Below, in pieces: positions 13,838-22,259 of a DNA stretch of 24,281 nucleotides. The notes under the pieces are model-generated. The model saw only the letters and a list, made by a program, of their open reading frames with translations, ran no database searches and had not been told where the DNA came from. This DNA is from SIG575 sp045632485 (GTDB taxonomy: Bacteria > Bacillota > Clostridia > Oscillospirales > Acutalibacteraceae): contig JAZQWT010000132.1 of NCBI GenBank assembly GCA_045632485.1, positions 1 through 24,281 of the forward strand. The letters run 5' to 3'. A program made the translations under genes and the position numbers. Position 1 is the first letter of the stretch. Each line of letters opens with the position of its first letter.

Positions 13838-15598
13838 TCATAATTCAGGTTTGTCCGTGAAAGTAACAAAAGGTTTCGTTACTTTGTCACTTTCAAAAAT
13901 TTCAATTATGTTTTCACCTTTTTTAAGCAAAGGTGCAGGCACATAAAGTGTTTTTTGCGGACCTGCAGAATTATAGTATCTGCCGATATTGAAGCCGTTT
14001 ACTTTTATGAAACCTTTTTCAAATCCGTCAGGGCGGATGAATGTGTCGCAGGGTTCATCTGTTGTAAGAATTCCTTTGAAGAAACCGGGAACTTTTATTT
14101 CATCCTTGTATTCAAGACGTGAAATATCGTCAAAAGTAAGGGGGTAAATTTCCCAACCGAAATGAGCACGCAGATTGATTCTGGCTTCCCCGATAATTCC
14201 TTTGAGTTCACGCTGGATTTCAATGCCGTAGTTTACTCTGCCCATATTTTCAACGAGAATGTCAATATGTAAAGTTTCACCGGGCCTGATTTTAACAGGG
14301 AATTTATCGTTATCAGGTCTGCTTCTTTCTACCTTGCCCATATATTTGCCGTCAAAATATACAAGGGCGCGGTCTCGGATTAAATCGAATTTAAGCTCGA
14401 GATTATCGTCATCGTAAAGAGGCCCTTTTACATCTGTTGAGTAAAGAATGTAACCGAAATCCTGACCGATATCTTCCATTGTTTTCGGTGCAGGGCATAC
14501 AATTTTTTCAGACAGATTATCAAGGTTGTCAAAGAGTGGAGCAAAAGAAGTCATTTCAAGTTTTCCGTATGCTTTTTTCTTTGTATCGGAAACATCAAGG
14601 TCTACTTTTTCACCTGTGAATTTTTCAACAGCCTTTTTGATTGCATAATATTTTTCTGTCATATCACCGGCTTCACTCAGGGGTGCGTCATAGTCGTAGC
14701 TTGTAACGGTAGGCTCATATTCGCCATCGTAACAGTTTGCGCCATTTGAAAAACCGAAGTTTGTGCCGCCGTGGAACATATAGAAGTTTACGCTTGCACC
14801 AAGTTCAAGCATTCTTTCGAAATCTGTAACAGTAGAAGAAGAATCTCTCTCATGGTGAATGTCATACCAATGGTCAAACCATCCGTTCCAGAATTCGCAG
14901 CACATCATAGGCTGGTCCGGTCTGAATTCCTTTAATTTTTTAAAGTTTTCGTCAGGGTGTGAGCCGAAGTTTGCAGTTGCAAGATATTCAGGCAGAGTGC
15001 CGCCTGTGAACATAGAATCACAGGGGCCGTCTGATGTGAAGAAGAAGCAGTCGAGGTCACATTTTTTATAAATATCAACAATTGCCTGAAGATATTCGTG
15101 GTCGTCACCGTAACTGCCGTATTCATTTTCAATTTGTACTGCGATTACATTTCCACCGTTTGATGCAAGGTACGGTCTTATCTGTTCAAAGAATGCTCTG
15201 TAATAGCGTTCAACTTTTTCAAGGAAAAGTTTGTCGTTGCAACGCAGATGCATATCTTTATATTTAAGAAGCCAGGAGGGGAGACCTCCCATTTCCCATT
15301 CAGCACAGATATATGGTCCCGGTCTTAAAATAACATTAAGTCCCAGGTCTTGTGCGGTCTGAATAAATTTTGCAACATTAAGATTACCGCTGAAATCAAA
15401 TTCGCCCTCTTTTCTCTCATGAAAGTTCCAGGGAGAATAAGTTTCAACTGTATTGAAACCGCAGTTTTTAAGCTTTTTAAGGCGGTCTTCCCAATATTCT
15501 TCAACCACTCTGAAATAGTGTATAGTACCTGAAAGGATGGTGAATTTCTCACCATCCAACAGGAAGTTATTGTTGTCGTAGGATAACTTTTTAGCCAT
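13838..15598 (-). CDS. GH35 beta-galactosidase
   Basis: A 586-aa glycosidase that should release terminal beta-galactose, as from galactans or host glycans. The barrel (about 8-330) contains SGTIHYFRV (23-31), the NTVETYSPWNFHE block (49-61), LRPGPYICAEWEMGGLP (91-107), acid/base Glu159 in QIENEYGSYG and nucleophile Glu235 in CCEFWNGWFDHW, matching E188 and E268 of human GLB1. FHGGTNFGF (about 275-283) is another family motif. Two C-terminal jelly-roll-like beta domains follow. No signal peptide is visible, so it should be cytoplasmic. The ATG lies 1 nt after the glgD stop, so it is translationally coupled to a glycogen gene. A beta-galactosidase is the standard assignment; exo-beta-glucosaminidase activity, known in some GH35 members, cannot be excluded. 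Confidence 0.92.
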   Translation of the reverse strand: MAKKLSYDNNNFLLDGEKFTILSGTIHYFRVVEEYWEDRLKKLKNCGFNTVETYSPWNFHERKEGEFDFSGNLNVAKFIQTAQDLGLNVILRPGPYICAEWEMGGLPSWLLKYKDMHLRCNDKLFLEKVERYYRAFFEQIRPYLASNGGNVIAVQIENEYGSYGDDHEYLQAIVDIYKKCDLDCFFFTSDGPCDSMFTGGTLPEYLATANFGSHPDENFKKLKEFRPDQPMMCCEFWNGWFDHWYDIHHERDSSSTVTDFERMLELGASVNFYMFHGGTNFGFSNGANCYDGEYEPTVTSYDYDAPLSEAGDMTEKYYAIKKAVEKFTGEKVDLDVSDTKKKAYGKLEMTSFAPLFDNLDNLSEKIVCPAPKTMEDIGQDFGYILYSTDVKGPLYDDDNLELKFDLIRDRALVYFDGKYMGKVERSRPDNDKFPVKIRPGETLHIDILVENMGRVNYGIEIQRELKGIIGEARINLRAHFGWEIYPLTFDDISRLEYKDEIKVPGFFKGILTTDEPCDTFIRPDGFEKGFIKVNGFNIGRYYNSAGPQKTLYVPAPLLKKGENIIEIFESDKVTKPFVTFTDKPEL

Positions 15599-15599
15599 A

Positions 15600-16715
15600 T
15601 CAGATTACAATATCCTTTCCGATATATACGGGGTAGGTTTCTGCACCCGCAAGTTTCTTGTTAGGACGAAGCACAACAAGCTTGTCAGCAATTACGTTTT
15701 CAATCTGAGCACCTTCGCTGATGTAAGCATCCTGCATTACGATGCAGTTTTTAACAACAGCACCTTTTGCAATTCTTGCACCGCGGAAGATGATTGAATT
15801 TTCAACTGTACCTTCAATTACACAGCCGTCAGCCACAAGTGAGTTTTTAACATTTGAATCAAGACCGTATACTGCAGGCATATCATCACGTGTCTTTGTG
15901 AAGATGGGGTAATTTTTGTTGAAAAGAGCTTTCATATTTACAGGGTCAAGCAACATACGGCTGACATCGAAATAACTCTGGAGACAGTCGATTGTTTCAA
16001 AGAAGCCTTCTGCTTCAAGACCGTAGATTTTAAGTTTGTTTACATTTTTAAGGAAAACATCTCTTTCAAGTGAACGGAGGTTAAGGCTCTTTGCTTCTGA
16101 AATGAGTTTTTCAAGAAGTGCTTTTTTCATAAGGATGATATTGCCTGAATAATTGCCTTCGCCCTCTGCTTCGTCATGAACTGTAATGCCTGTAATACGG
16201 CTTTCTTCATTGATATCAAAGCACATCATATTTGAAAGTCTGGGGATTTTACCGTTTTTGTAGATGATAGAAATATCAGCACCCTTTTCATCGTGGAAAC
16301 GCATAAGCTTTTTCATACTGATATTATGAACTACGTTACAGTCAGAAAGAATTACATATTCTTCCTTTGAATACTGGAGAAATTTTGCAATACCTTCAAG
16401 AGAACTGAGCTTGCCTTTGTAAATACCTGTCTGTGCTTCATGGAAAGGAGGCAGGATAAACATACCTTCTCTTTTTCTTGAAAGGTCCCAGGGTTTACCG
16501 GTTCCGAGGTGGTCCATAAGTGACTGGTAGTTTGATTTTGTAATAATACCTACTTTTGAAATTCCGCTGTTTACAAAGCTTGAAAGCGGGAAGTCAATAA
16601 GGCGGTAACGCGAACAGAAGGGAACAGAGCCCATTGCACGCAAAGATGTGATTTCGCTTAAAGCTGAATCGTAAGCGTTTGAAAAAATAATTCCAAGAAC
16701 ATTATTGGCTCTCAT
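15600..16715 (-). CDS. glgD: ADP-glucose pyrophosphorylase subunit GlgD
   Basis: A 371-aa paralogue of GlgC. It keeps the nucleotidyltransferase fold (SRYRLIDFPLSSFVNSGI near 35-52, GTGKPWDLSRKREGMFIL near 71-88) and a left-handed beta-helix end (about 285-370), but the GGxGxRL nucleotide loop of GlgC is replaced by SNAYDSALSEI near residue 12. In Firmicutes, as shown for the Bacillus/Geobacillus pair, GlgD alone is essentially inactive and combines with GlgC to boost ADP-glucose synthesis. Its ATG shares one base with the glgC stop (TAATG), giving tight translational coupling and probably matched amounts of the two subunits. Identification is firm. Confidence 0.95.
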   Translation of the reverse strand: MRANNVLGIIFSNAYDSALSEITSLRAMGSVPFCSRYRLIDFPLSSFVNSGISKVGIITKSNYQSLMDHLGTGKPWDLSRKREGMFILPPFHEAQTGIYKGKLSSLEGIAKFLQYSKEEYVILSDCNVVHNISMKKLMRFHDEKGADISIIYKNGKIPRLSNMMCFDINEESRITGITVHDEAEGEGNYSGNIILMKKALLEKLISEAKSLNLRSLERDVFLKNVNKLKIYGLEAEGFFETIDCLQSYFDVSRMLLDPVNMKALFNKNYPIFTKTRDDMPAVYGLDSNVKNSLVADGCVIEGTVENSIIFRGARIAKGAVVKNCIVMQDAYISEGAQIENVIADKLVVLRPNKKLAGAETYPVYIGKDIVI

Positions 16716-17929
16716 TAGTTCGTACCTCCTATATCTTCTGCTACCTGCTCTTTGGGAAGAGCTTTTGCACCCTTGCCTACCTTTACACCGTTACCAACAA
16801 CTGTAACGCCCCAGTCGTCAAGGTTTTCCATTGCCTCAGGTCTTTCGCCGATTACTGCGTTTTCTTCAATAACTGCGTCTTCTGCAATAATTGCATACTG
16901 AACAACAGCACCTGATTTAACAGTAGTACCGGGCATGATGATTGAATCTTTAACAACCGCACCTTCTTCAATATCTACATTTGCGAAAAGGATTGAGAAA
17001 TCAACTTCACCCTCAACTGTGCAACCTTCAGAAATAAGTGAATTCTGAATGTGTGCAGTAGGTGAAATGTAGTGAGGAGGAGCGATGGGATTACGTGAAT
17101 AAATTTTCCAATCGTCATCGTTGAGGTCAAGGTCAACCTTGGGATTGAGAAGGTCGAGGTTTGATTCCCACAATGAGTCGATTGTACCAACGTCTTTCCA
17201 GTATCCGTCGAAGAGGTAAGCGTAAAGTTTTTCGCCTGCTTCATGCATTGCTGGGATAACATCCTTACCGAAGTCATTGCTTGAACCTTCTTTATTTTCG
17301 TCGTCAATAAGGTAAGCGCGGAGCTTCTGCCATGTGAATACATAAACACCCATTGAAGCCTTGTTTGATTTGGGAACTTTGGGCTTTTCTTCGAAAGCTG
17401 TGATTTTACCGTCATCGTCAACAAACATCAGACCGAAACGTGATGCTTCTTCCCACGGAACTTCAAGCATGGCGATTGTGCAGGCAGCATCCTTTTTCTT
17501 GTGATACTGAAGCATTTTATTGTAGTCCATCTTATAAATATGGTCGCCTGAAAGGATAACTACATATTCAGGGTCGTATTTGTCGATGAAATTGATGTTC
17601 TGATAAATTGCGTTTGCAGTGCCTTTGTACCATGATGTACCTTCAATCTGCTGATATGGAGAAAGAATATGCACACCACCGTTTGTTCTGTCAAGGTCCC
17701 AGGGCTCACCATTGCCGATGTAATCGTTGAGTTCAAGGGGTTGATACTGAGTGAGAACACCTACTGTGTCAATACCTGAATTAACGCAGTTTGAAAGGGG
17801 GAAGTCAATGATACGGTATTTACCGCCGTAAGGTACGGCAGGCTTTGCAATGTTTTTTGTGAGTATACCGAGACGGCTTCCCTGTCCGCCGGCAAGAAGC
17901 ATTGCGATACATTCTTTTTTACGGGCCAT
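16715..17929 (-). CDS. glgC: Glucose-1-phosphate adenylyltransferase, catalytic subunit
   Basis: A 404-aa enzyme making ADP-glucose and pyrophosphate from ATP and glucose-1-phosphate, the committed step of glycogen synthesis. The nucleotide loop LLAGGQGSRLG (11-21) is intact, followed by KPAVPYGGKYRIIDFPLSN (29-47), NGEPWDLDRTNGG (72-84) and ILSGDHIYKMDY (near 124-135). The C-terminal part (about 290-390) shows the hexapeptide pattern of a left-handed beta-helix that carries allosteric sites in this family. Upstream, glgB ends 4 nt before the ATG and supplies the GGAGG binding site; downstream, glgD overlaps by one base. The neighbours supply the second subunit, the branching enzyme and the synthase. 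Confidence 0.97.
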   Translation of the reverse strand: MARKKECIAMLLAGGQGSRLGILTKNIAKPAVPYGGKYRIIDFPLSNCVNSGIDTVGVLTQYQPLELNDYIGNGEPWDLDRTNGGVHILSPYQQIEGTSWYKGTANAIYQNINFIDKYDPEYVVILSGDHIYKMDYNKMLQYHKKKDAACTIAMLEVPWEEASRFGLMFVDDDGKITAFEEKPKVPKSNKASMGVYVFTWQKLRAYLIDDENKEGSSNDFGKDVIPAMHEAGEKLYAYLFDGYWKDVGTIDSLWESNLDLLNPKVDLDLNDDDWKIYSRNPIAPPHYISPTAHIQNSLISEGCTVEGEVDFSILFANVDIEEGAVVKDSIIMPGTTVKSGAVVQYAIIAEDAVIEENAVIGERPEAMENLDDWGVTVVGNGVKVGKGAKALPKEQVAEDIGGTN

Positions 17930-17933
17930 AAGT

Positions 17934-19844
17934 TTATGCCTCCTTAGAAGATTTATTAGAAGATTTTGGTTTGCGTTTTTTAGGTGCTTTTAAATAAATT
18001 ACGCTGTTGCCGGGAAGGTCAAGCGTAATTGAGTTTTCAAATGAGTGGAGAGGTTTTTTGATTGATTTGATTTTGCCGTGAGTGCCTGAACCTTCACCGC
18101 CGAATTCTTTATCGTCAGAATTGAAAAGAACCTCATATGTTCCGGAATTCAAAACACCGATTTTATAGTCTTCGCGTCTGACGGGAGTAAAATTACAAAC
18201 GCACACTATTTCGTTTTCTTTTTCGTCTTTTCTTACAAAAGCGATAACGGAATTGTCAACGTCGTCGCTTGAAATCCAGTAGAATCCTTCCCAGCTGTAG
18301 TCAATCTGCCAGAAAGCGGGAGTTTTCTTATAGAATTCATTAATTGCTTTGAAATAAGCTTTTAACTGTGAATGACGCTCATAATTGAGAAGAAGCCAGT
18401 CAAGTCCCTGCTCGTAATTCCATTCAATGAACTGACCGAATTCCTGACCCATAAACATAAGTTTTTTACCGGGATGAGCCATCATATAACCGATAAACGA
18501 ACGTACACCTGCGAATTTCTCATCATATTCACCGGGCATTTTACCGATGAGAGAACATTTACCGTGAACAACTTCGTCATGTGAAATCGGAAGAATGAAG
18601 TTTTCGGAAAATGCATAGAAGAAAGAGAAAGTAAGGCAGTTGTGGTTGTATTTTCTTGAAAGACCGTTGAGTGAGAAATATCTCAGGCAATCGTTCATCC
18701 AACCCATATTCCATTTGAAGTTGAATCCGAGACCGCCAACATTTGTCGGTTTCGTAACAAGAGGCCATGCCGTACTTTCTTCTGCTACAACAAGAACATC
18801 GTAGTAATCCTTGAAAATTGTCTGGTTAAGTTTTTTGAAGAAATCAACGGCTTCAAGGTTTTCGTTTCCACCGTATTTATTGGCAATCCATTGTCCGTCG
18901 TCTCTGCCGTAGTCAAGGTAGAGCATTGATGCCACAGCGTCAACGCGTAATCCGTCAATATGATATTTCTCAAGCCAGAACATTGCACTTGAAATGAGGA
19001 AGGACTGCACTTCGTTTTTTCCGTAGTCAAAAACTCTTGTTCCCCATCCGTAATGCTCACCTTTTTTCGGGTCTTCATATTCGTAACAGGCAGTGCCGTC
19101 AAACTCGTAAAGTCCGTGCACATCCTTCGGGAAATGGGCAGGTACCCAGTCTAGGATAACGCCGATGCCTGCTTTATGGCATTCGTCAATAAGATACATA
19201 AAATCTTTCGGCTCACCGTAACGTGAAGTAGGTGCAAAATATCCTGTTGCCTGATAACCCCATGATCCGTCAAAGGGATGCTCGTTTACAGGCATAAGCT
19301 CAATATGGGTATATCCCATGTCGCTTACATATTCAACAAGCTCTTTTGCTACCTCGCGGTATGAAAGAAAATTTCCGTCATCATGTTGCTTCCACGAGCC
19401 CAGATTAACTTCGTAAATGTTTACGGGACTTGTGTAAACGGAGGTTTCTTTTCTCTTTTTAAGCCACTTTTCGTCGTGCCATTCGTAGCCATCAATATCG
19501 TAAACTTTTGTTGCTGTCTGGGGGCGTGTTTCGAAGTGAAAACCGTATGGGTCGCTTTTTAAAAGAACTCTGCCGTCAGCGGTGACAATTCTGTATTTGT
19601 AGTTGTCAAAAATGTTTGGTTTGTCAATTTTAACTTCCCACACACCGTTATCGCTCACTCTTTGCATAGGCAGACTATATTCATCCCACGAATTGAAATC
19701 GCCCATAAGATAAACTTCACGTGCTTTTGGTGCCCACACTCTGAAAGCACATTTGTCATCTTCGAAATGGCAACCGAGATATTCGTAAGCTTTTGCATTG
19801 TTGCCCTGATGGAAAAGATAAAGCGGTACGTTGTTTTCTGTCAT
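17934..19844 (-). CDS. glgB: 1,4-alpha-glucan branching enzyme (GH13)
   Basis: A 636-aa enzyme that introduces alpha-1,6 branches into glycogen. An N-terminal CBM48-type beta domain spans about 20-110 (FRVWAPKAREVYLMGDFNSW), the GH13 barrel about 140-500 and the C-terminal beta domain from about 520. Conserved regions: GYQATGYFAPTSRYG (196-210), DWVPAHF (232-238), DGLRVDAVASML with nucleophile Asp302, VAEEST (acid at Glu355/356) and SHDEVVHG with Asp423. The last 15 residues are Lys/Ser-rich. It is the first gene of the glycogen operon, with AAGGAAGG before the ATG and its own upstream promoter. E. coli GlgB is longer (728 aa) because it has an extra N-terminal module missing here. Confidence 0.96.
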   Translation of the reverse strand: MTENNVPLYLFHQGNNAKAYEYLGCHFEDDKCAFRVWAPKAREVYLMGDFNSWDEYSLPMQRVSDNGVWEVKIDKPNIFDNYKYRIVTADGRVLLKSDPYGFHFETRPQTATKVYDIDGYEWHDEKWLKKRKETSVYTSPVNIYEVNLGSWKQHDDGNFLSYREVAKELVEYVSDMGYTHIELMPVNEHPFDGSWGYQATGYFAPTSRYGEPKDFMYLIDECHKAGIGVILDWVPAHFPKDVHGLYEFDGTACYEYEDPKKGEHYGWGTRVFDYGKNEVQSFLISSAMFWLEKYHIDGLRVDAVASMLYLDYGRDDGQWIANKYGGNENLEAVDFFKKLNQTIFKDYYDVLVVAEESTAWPLVTKPTNVGGLGFNFKWNMGWMNDCLRYFSLNGLSRKYNHNCLTFSFFYAFSENFILPISHDEVVHGKCSLIGKMPGEYDEKFAGVRSFIGYMMAHPGKKLMFMGQEFGQFIEWNYEQGLDWLLLNYERHSQLKAYFKAINEFYKKTPAFWQIDYSWEGFYWISSDDVDNSVIAFVRKDEKENEIVCVCNFTPVRREDYKIGVLNSGTYEVLFNSDDKEFGGEGSGTHGKIKSIKKPLHSFENSITLDLPGNSVIYLKAPKKRKPKSSNKSSKEA

Positions 19845-19883
19845 TTTATCCTTCCTTTCATATATTTATAATCCAACAAGTCT

Positions 19884-19912
19884 ATATTATCAAAAAAGAT
19901 ATAATTTTTCAA
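19884..19912 (-). promoter_or_regulatory. Candidate promoter of the glg operon
   Basis: On the minus strand, TTGAAA (19907-19912), 17 nt, TAATAT (19884-19889), about 40 nt before glgB. A second possible pair, TTGATA with TATAAA and a 17-nt spacer, lies slightly nearer to the gene, so two start sites are possible. Confidence 0.5.
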
Positions 19913-19945
19913 TAGTTTTTGCACATATTTATCAAAAAAATTGTA

Positions 19946-20009
19946 TTCGCTCTTACAGGCGTTTGTATAGTTTGTTAGAAAGAATTGTAAAAAATCGGAT
20001 AAGAGCGAA
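19946..20009. promoter_or_regulatory. Perfect 10-bp inverted repeat in the glgB-fucosidase intergenic region
   Basis: TTCGCTCTTA (19946-19955) and TAAGAGCGAA (20000-20009) are exact inverse copies separated by 44 nt, between the two divergent candidate promoters. The spacing suits two protein-binding half-sites on nearly the same DNA face, or a long stem. No T run follows, so a terminator is unlikely. Confidence 0.5.
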
Positions 20010-20032
20010 ATTAATCGTTTTATGAAAAACAC

Positions 20033-20061
20033 TTGATAAAAGACAGTTTTTCTGTTAATAT
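20033..20061 (+). promoter_or_regulatory. Promoter of the alpha-L-fucosidase gene
   Basis: TTGATA (20033-20038), 17 nt, then TAATAT (20056-20061) preceded by TGT as an extended -10. GAGGTG lies just before the ATG. Confidence 0.65.
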
Positions 20062-20097
20062 AGTAAACAACATATAAGAAGCATATGAGGTGTTTTT

Positions 20098-21399
20098 ATG
20101 AAATACGAAGCAAATTGGGAATCAATAACTTCAAGACCTGTTCCCCAGTGGTTTCAGGATGCAAAATTCGGTATTTTTATCCATTGGGGTCTTTATTCTG
20201 TCCCTGCATTCTGCTCAAGGACAGATTACGCAGAGTGGTATGGTCATCAGATTGCCACAGGCTGGGAACCAAGCACATCTTTCCACAAAAAGACTTATGG
20301 CGAAAACTTCAAATACGAAGATTTTGTAAAAGATTTCAAAGCAGAACTTTTCAATGCAGATGAATGGGCAAGTCTTTTTGAACGTTCAGGTGCAAAATAT
20401 ATAAACCTTGTTTCAAAGCATCACGACGGTTTCTGCCTTTTCAAAAGCGAATATGCATGGAACTGGAACAGTGTTGATGTAGGACCTCACAGAGATTTCT
20501 GTCAGGAACTTAAGGATGCTCTTGATAAAACTGATGTTAAATTCGGTGTTTATCATTCAGTTTATGAATGGTTCAATCCTATTTATTTGCGTAATCCTGA
20601 GGAATATGCCGTAAAACATCTCATTCCTATGCTTAAAGAGCTTATTGAAAAATATCAGCCGGCAACTCTTTTTACAGATGGTGAATGGGAACACACCAGC
20701 GATGTATGGCACTCAACAGAATTCTTACAGTGGCTTTACAACGAAAGTTCAGTAAAAGATTTCATTGTTCCCAATGACCGTTGGGGTAAAGAAACAAGAG
20801 GCCGTCAGGGCGGTAACTTCACAACAGAATACGGCTTTATTGAAGCAGGCAGAAAAATTGAAGACGCTGACTGTGACAGATATTTCGAGGAATGCCGCGG
20901 TATCGGTCATTCATTCGGCTTCAACAGAGTTGAACTGCTTGAAGATTATCTCACAGGAGAGGAACTTATCACTACACTTGTTGACCTTGTAAGTAAAGGC
21001 GGTAATTTCCTTCTCAACGTAGGTCCTGCAGCAGACGGTACAATCCCTGTTATTATGCAGGAAAGACTTCTTGAAATCGGTGATTGGCTGAAAATCAACG
21101 GTAAAGGTATTTATGCAAGCCGCAGACTTCAGTTCAGTAAGCAGGAAAATGTATGGTATACAACAAAAGATGATGCAGACTATGTGTTTATCAAAAAATA
21201 TCCCTTCGGCGAAATTGTGCTTGATGATTATGCATATTCACCTGATAAAAAAGTAACACTTCTCGGTAATGAAGATATTGAAATCAAGACAGAAAACGCT
21301 GACGGTAAAATGAAACTTGTTTTCCCTGCAGTAAACCCTGAGGTAATCAAATCAAAACATATCTGGGGATTTGAAGTTTATAATAACGTGGATTATTGA
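20098..21399 (+). CDS. GH29 alpha-L-fucosidase
   Basis: A 433-aa glycosidase expected to release alpha-linked L-fucose from host mucin or milk-type glycans, or from plant xyloglucan. GH29 landmarks: PQWFQDAKFGIFIHWGLYSV (16-35), GAKYINLVSKHHDGFCLF (98-115, with the substrate-binding HH pair), and TLFTDGEW (190-197) with probable nucleophile Asp194. SKGGNFLLNVGPAADG (about 298-313) is the conserved barrel end. A short C-terminal beta domain follows. There is no signal peptide, unlike many secreted fucosidases, so it should act inside the cell. It is transcribed divergently from the glycogen operon and ends at a terminator shared with the ara/radC operon. The acid/base residue varies in this family and I did not assign it. 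Confidence 0.92.
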   Translation: MKYEANWESITSRPVPQWFQDAKFGIFIHWGLYSVPAFCSRTDYAEWYGHQIATGWEPSTSFHKKTYGENFKYEDFVKDFKAELFNADEWASLFERSGAKYINLVSKHHDGFCLFKSEYAWNWNSVDVGPHRDFCQELKDALDKTDVKFGVYHSVYEWFNPIYLRNPEEYAVKHLIPMLKELIEKYQPATLFTDGEWEHTSDVWHSTEFLQWLYNESSVKDFIVPNDRWGKETRGRQGGNFTTEYGFIEAGRKIEDADCDRYFEECRGIGHSFGFNRVELLEDYLTGEELITTLVDLVSKGGNFLLNVGPAADGTIPVIMQERLLEIGDWLKINGKGIYASRRLQFSKQENVWYTTKDDADYVFIKKYPFGEIVLDDYAYSPDKKVTLLGNEDIEIKTENADGKMKLVFPAVNPEVIKSKHIWGFEVYNNVDY

Positions 21400-21420
21400 C
21401 ATATGTGATAAAAACAAAAT

Positions 21421-21453
21421 GCCTACCGATTTTCGGTAGGCATAATTTATTTT
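21421..21453. terminator. Bidirectional terminator between fucosidase and phosphoesterase genes
   Basis: GCCTACCGA (21421-21429) and TCGGTAGGC (21433-21441) form a perfect 9-bp stem with a 3-nt loop, flanked by AAAACAAAAT upstream and ATAATTTATTTT downstream, so it can work in both directions. Confidence 0.9.
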
Positions 21454-21458
21454 ACTTT

Positions 21459-22259
21459 TTACTTTTTGTTTTCTATTCCGTAGAAATGGATGATGTTCAT
21501 ATCTTCTTCCATATCAAGTCCGTGTGAGCCGCAATCGCCGTCAATTTCATGACAACCGTGGTCAGGAAGGAAACCGTAAAGTACGTTGTGGTTTTTCCAT
21601 TCAGCTTTTATTTTGTCGGTAAGCTCTTTATAGAATGCAACGTTGTGCTTAAGTGCACCTATGGATTCTTCTGATTCAGGGCCGAACTTGTGCATTATAC
21701 TGTCATAATTTCCGTTGTAAATCACGATAAGGTCGTAAATATCTTCATCAATCAATTGCAGAGCCTTTTTGTTTACTTCATCTATTGATTCATAGATAAA
21801 ATAATCCATTTCTCTTTCAAGGAAAATACAGGAAATACTGTCACGTGCAGTTGAAACAACAGCACATTTTTTGCCTGCTTTTATGAAAGTATCGAAAATT
21901 GTATTTACAGTAAGAACAGGCTTTTCGTATTTCTGAATTCCGTGAATTTCAGGCATTACACCTGTGTACATTGAAGCAAAGCAGACAGGTGTTACGCTGG
22001 GCATAACTGACAGTATGGGCAGTGCAATATCAGAGGAGATTACTGCATCTGCAAAAAGGTGAGTATATTTCTGATAAAGCCATAAAGCAACTGCATCGGG
22101 ATTATACAAAACTGCTCTGTCGGCTTTTTCTGAGCCGAGTTTTTTCTCTGCAAGAGATAATAAAACAGGGTTTTTGATGCTGTCATTTTCTATTCCCATT
22201 ATTTGTGCAACAGTACCTGCGACACTTGTCAGACAAATAGAATTTCTTATTTCTGCCAT
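21459..22259 (-). CDS. Alkaline-phosphatase-superfamily phosphoesterase (NPP/AP-like)
   Basis: A 266-aa predicted metal-dependent phosphoesterase or phosphodiesterase with no signal peptide. The nucleophile block PSVTPVCFASMYTG (87-100) has Thr90 in the position that carries phosphate in nucleotide pyrophosphatase/phosphodiesterases, and PEIHG follows. NYDSIMHKFGPES (184-196) supplies Asp186 and His190, PDHG supplies Asp233 and His234, and GSHG supplies His246; Asp55 is a candidate for the first metal ligand, although the usual N-terminal strand around it is atypical. The protein is short for the superfamily. Its ATG overlaps the RadC-family stop by one base. The substrate is unknown; a cytoplasmic role in nucleotide or sugar-phosphate hydrolysis is possible. 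Confidence 0.7.
   Translation of the reverse strand: MAEIRNSICLTSVAGTVAQIMGIENDSIKNPVLLSLAEKKLGSEKADRAVLYNPDAVALWLYQKYTHLFADAVISSDIALPILSVMPSVTPVCFASMYTGVMPEIHGIQKYEKPVLTVNTIFDTFIKAGKKCAVVSTARDSISCIFLEREMDYFIYESIDEVNKKALQLIDEDIYDLIVIYNGNYDSIMHKFGPESEESIGALKHNVAFYKELTDKIKAEWKNHNVLYGFLPDHGCHEIDGDCGSHGLDMEEDMNIIHFYGIENKK

Noticed and set aside
13828..13869. Longer start for the GH78 gene
   Set aside because: It would extend 32 nt into the GH35 coding end without a good ribosome binding site, whereas ATG 13827 has GAGGTAA at the right distance.
19846..20097. Small peptides in the glgB-fucosidase gap
   Set aside because: Short frames on both strands are Phe/Ile/Lys/Tyr-rich as expected from AT-rich promoter DNA, and they overlap the candidate promoters.
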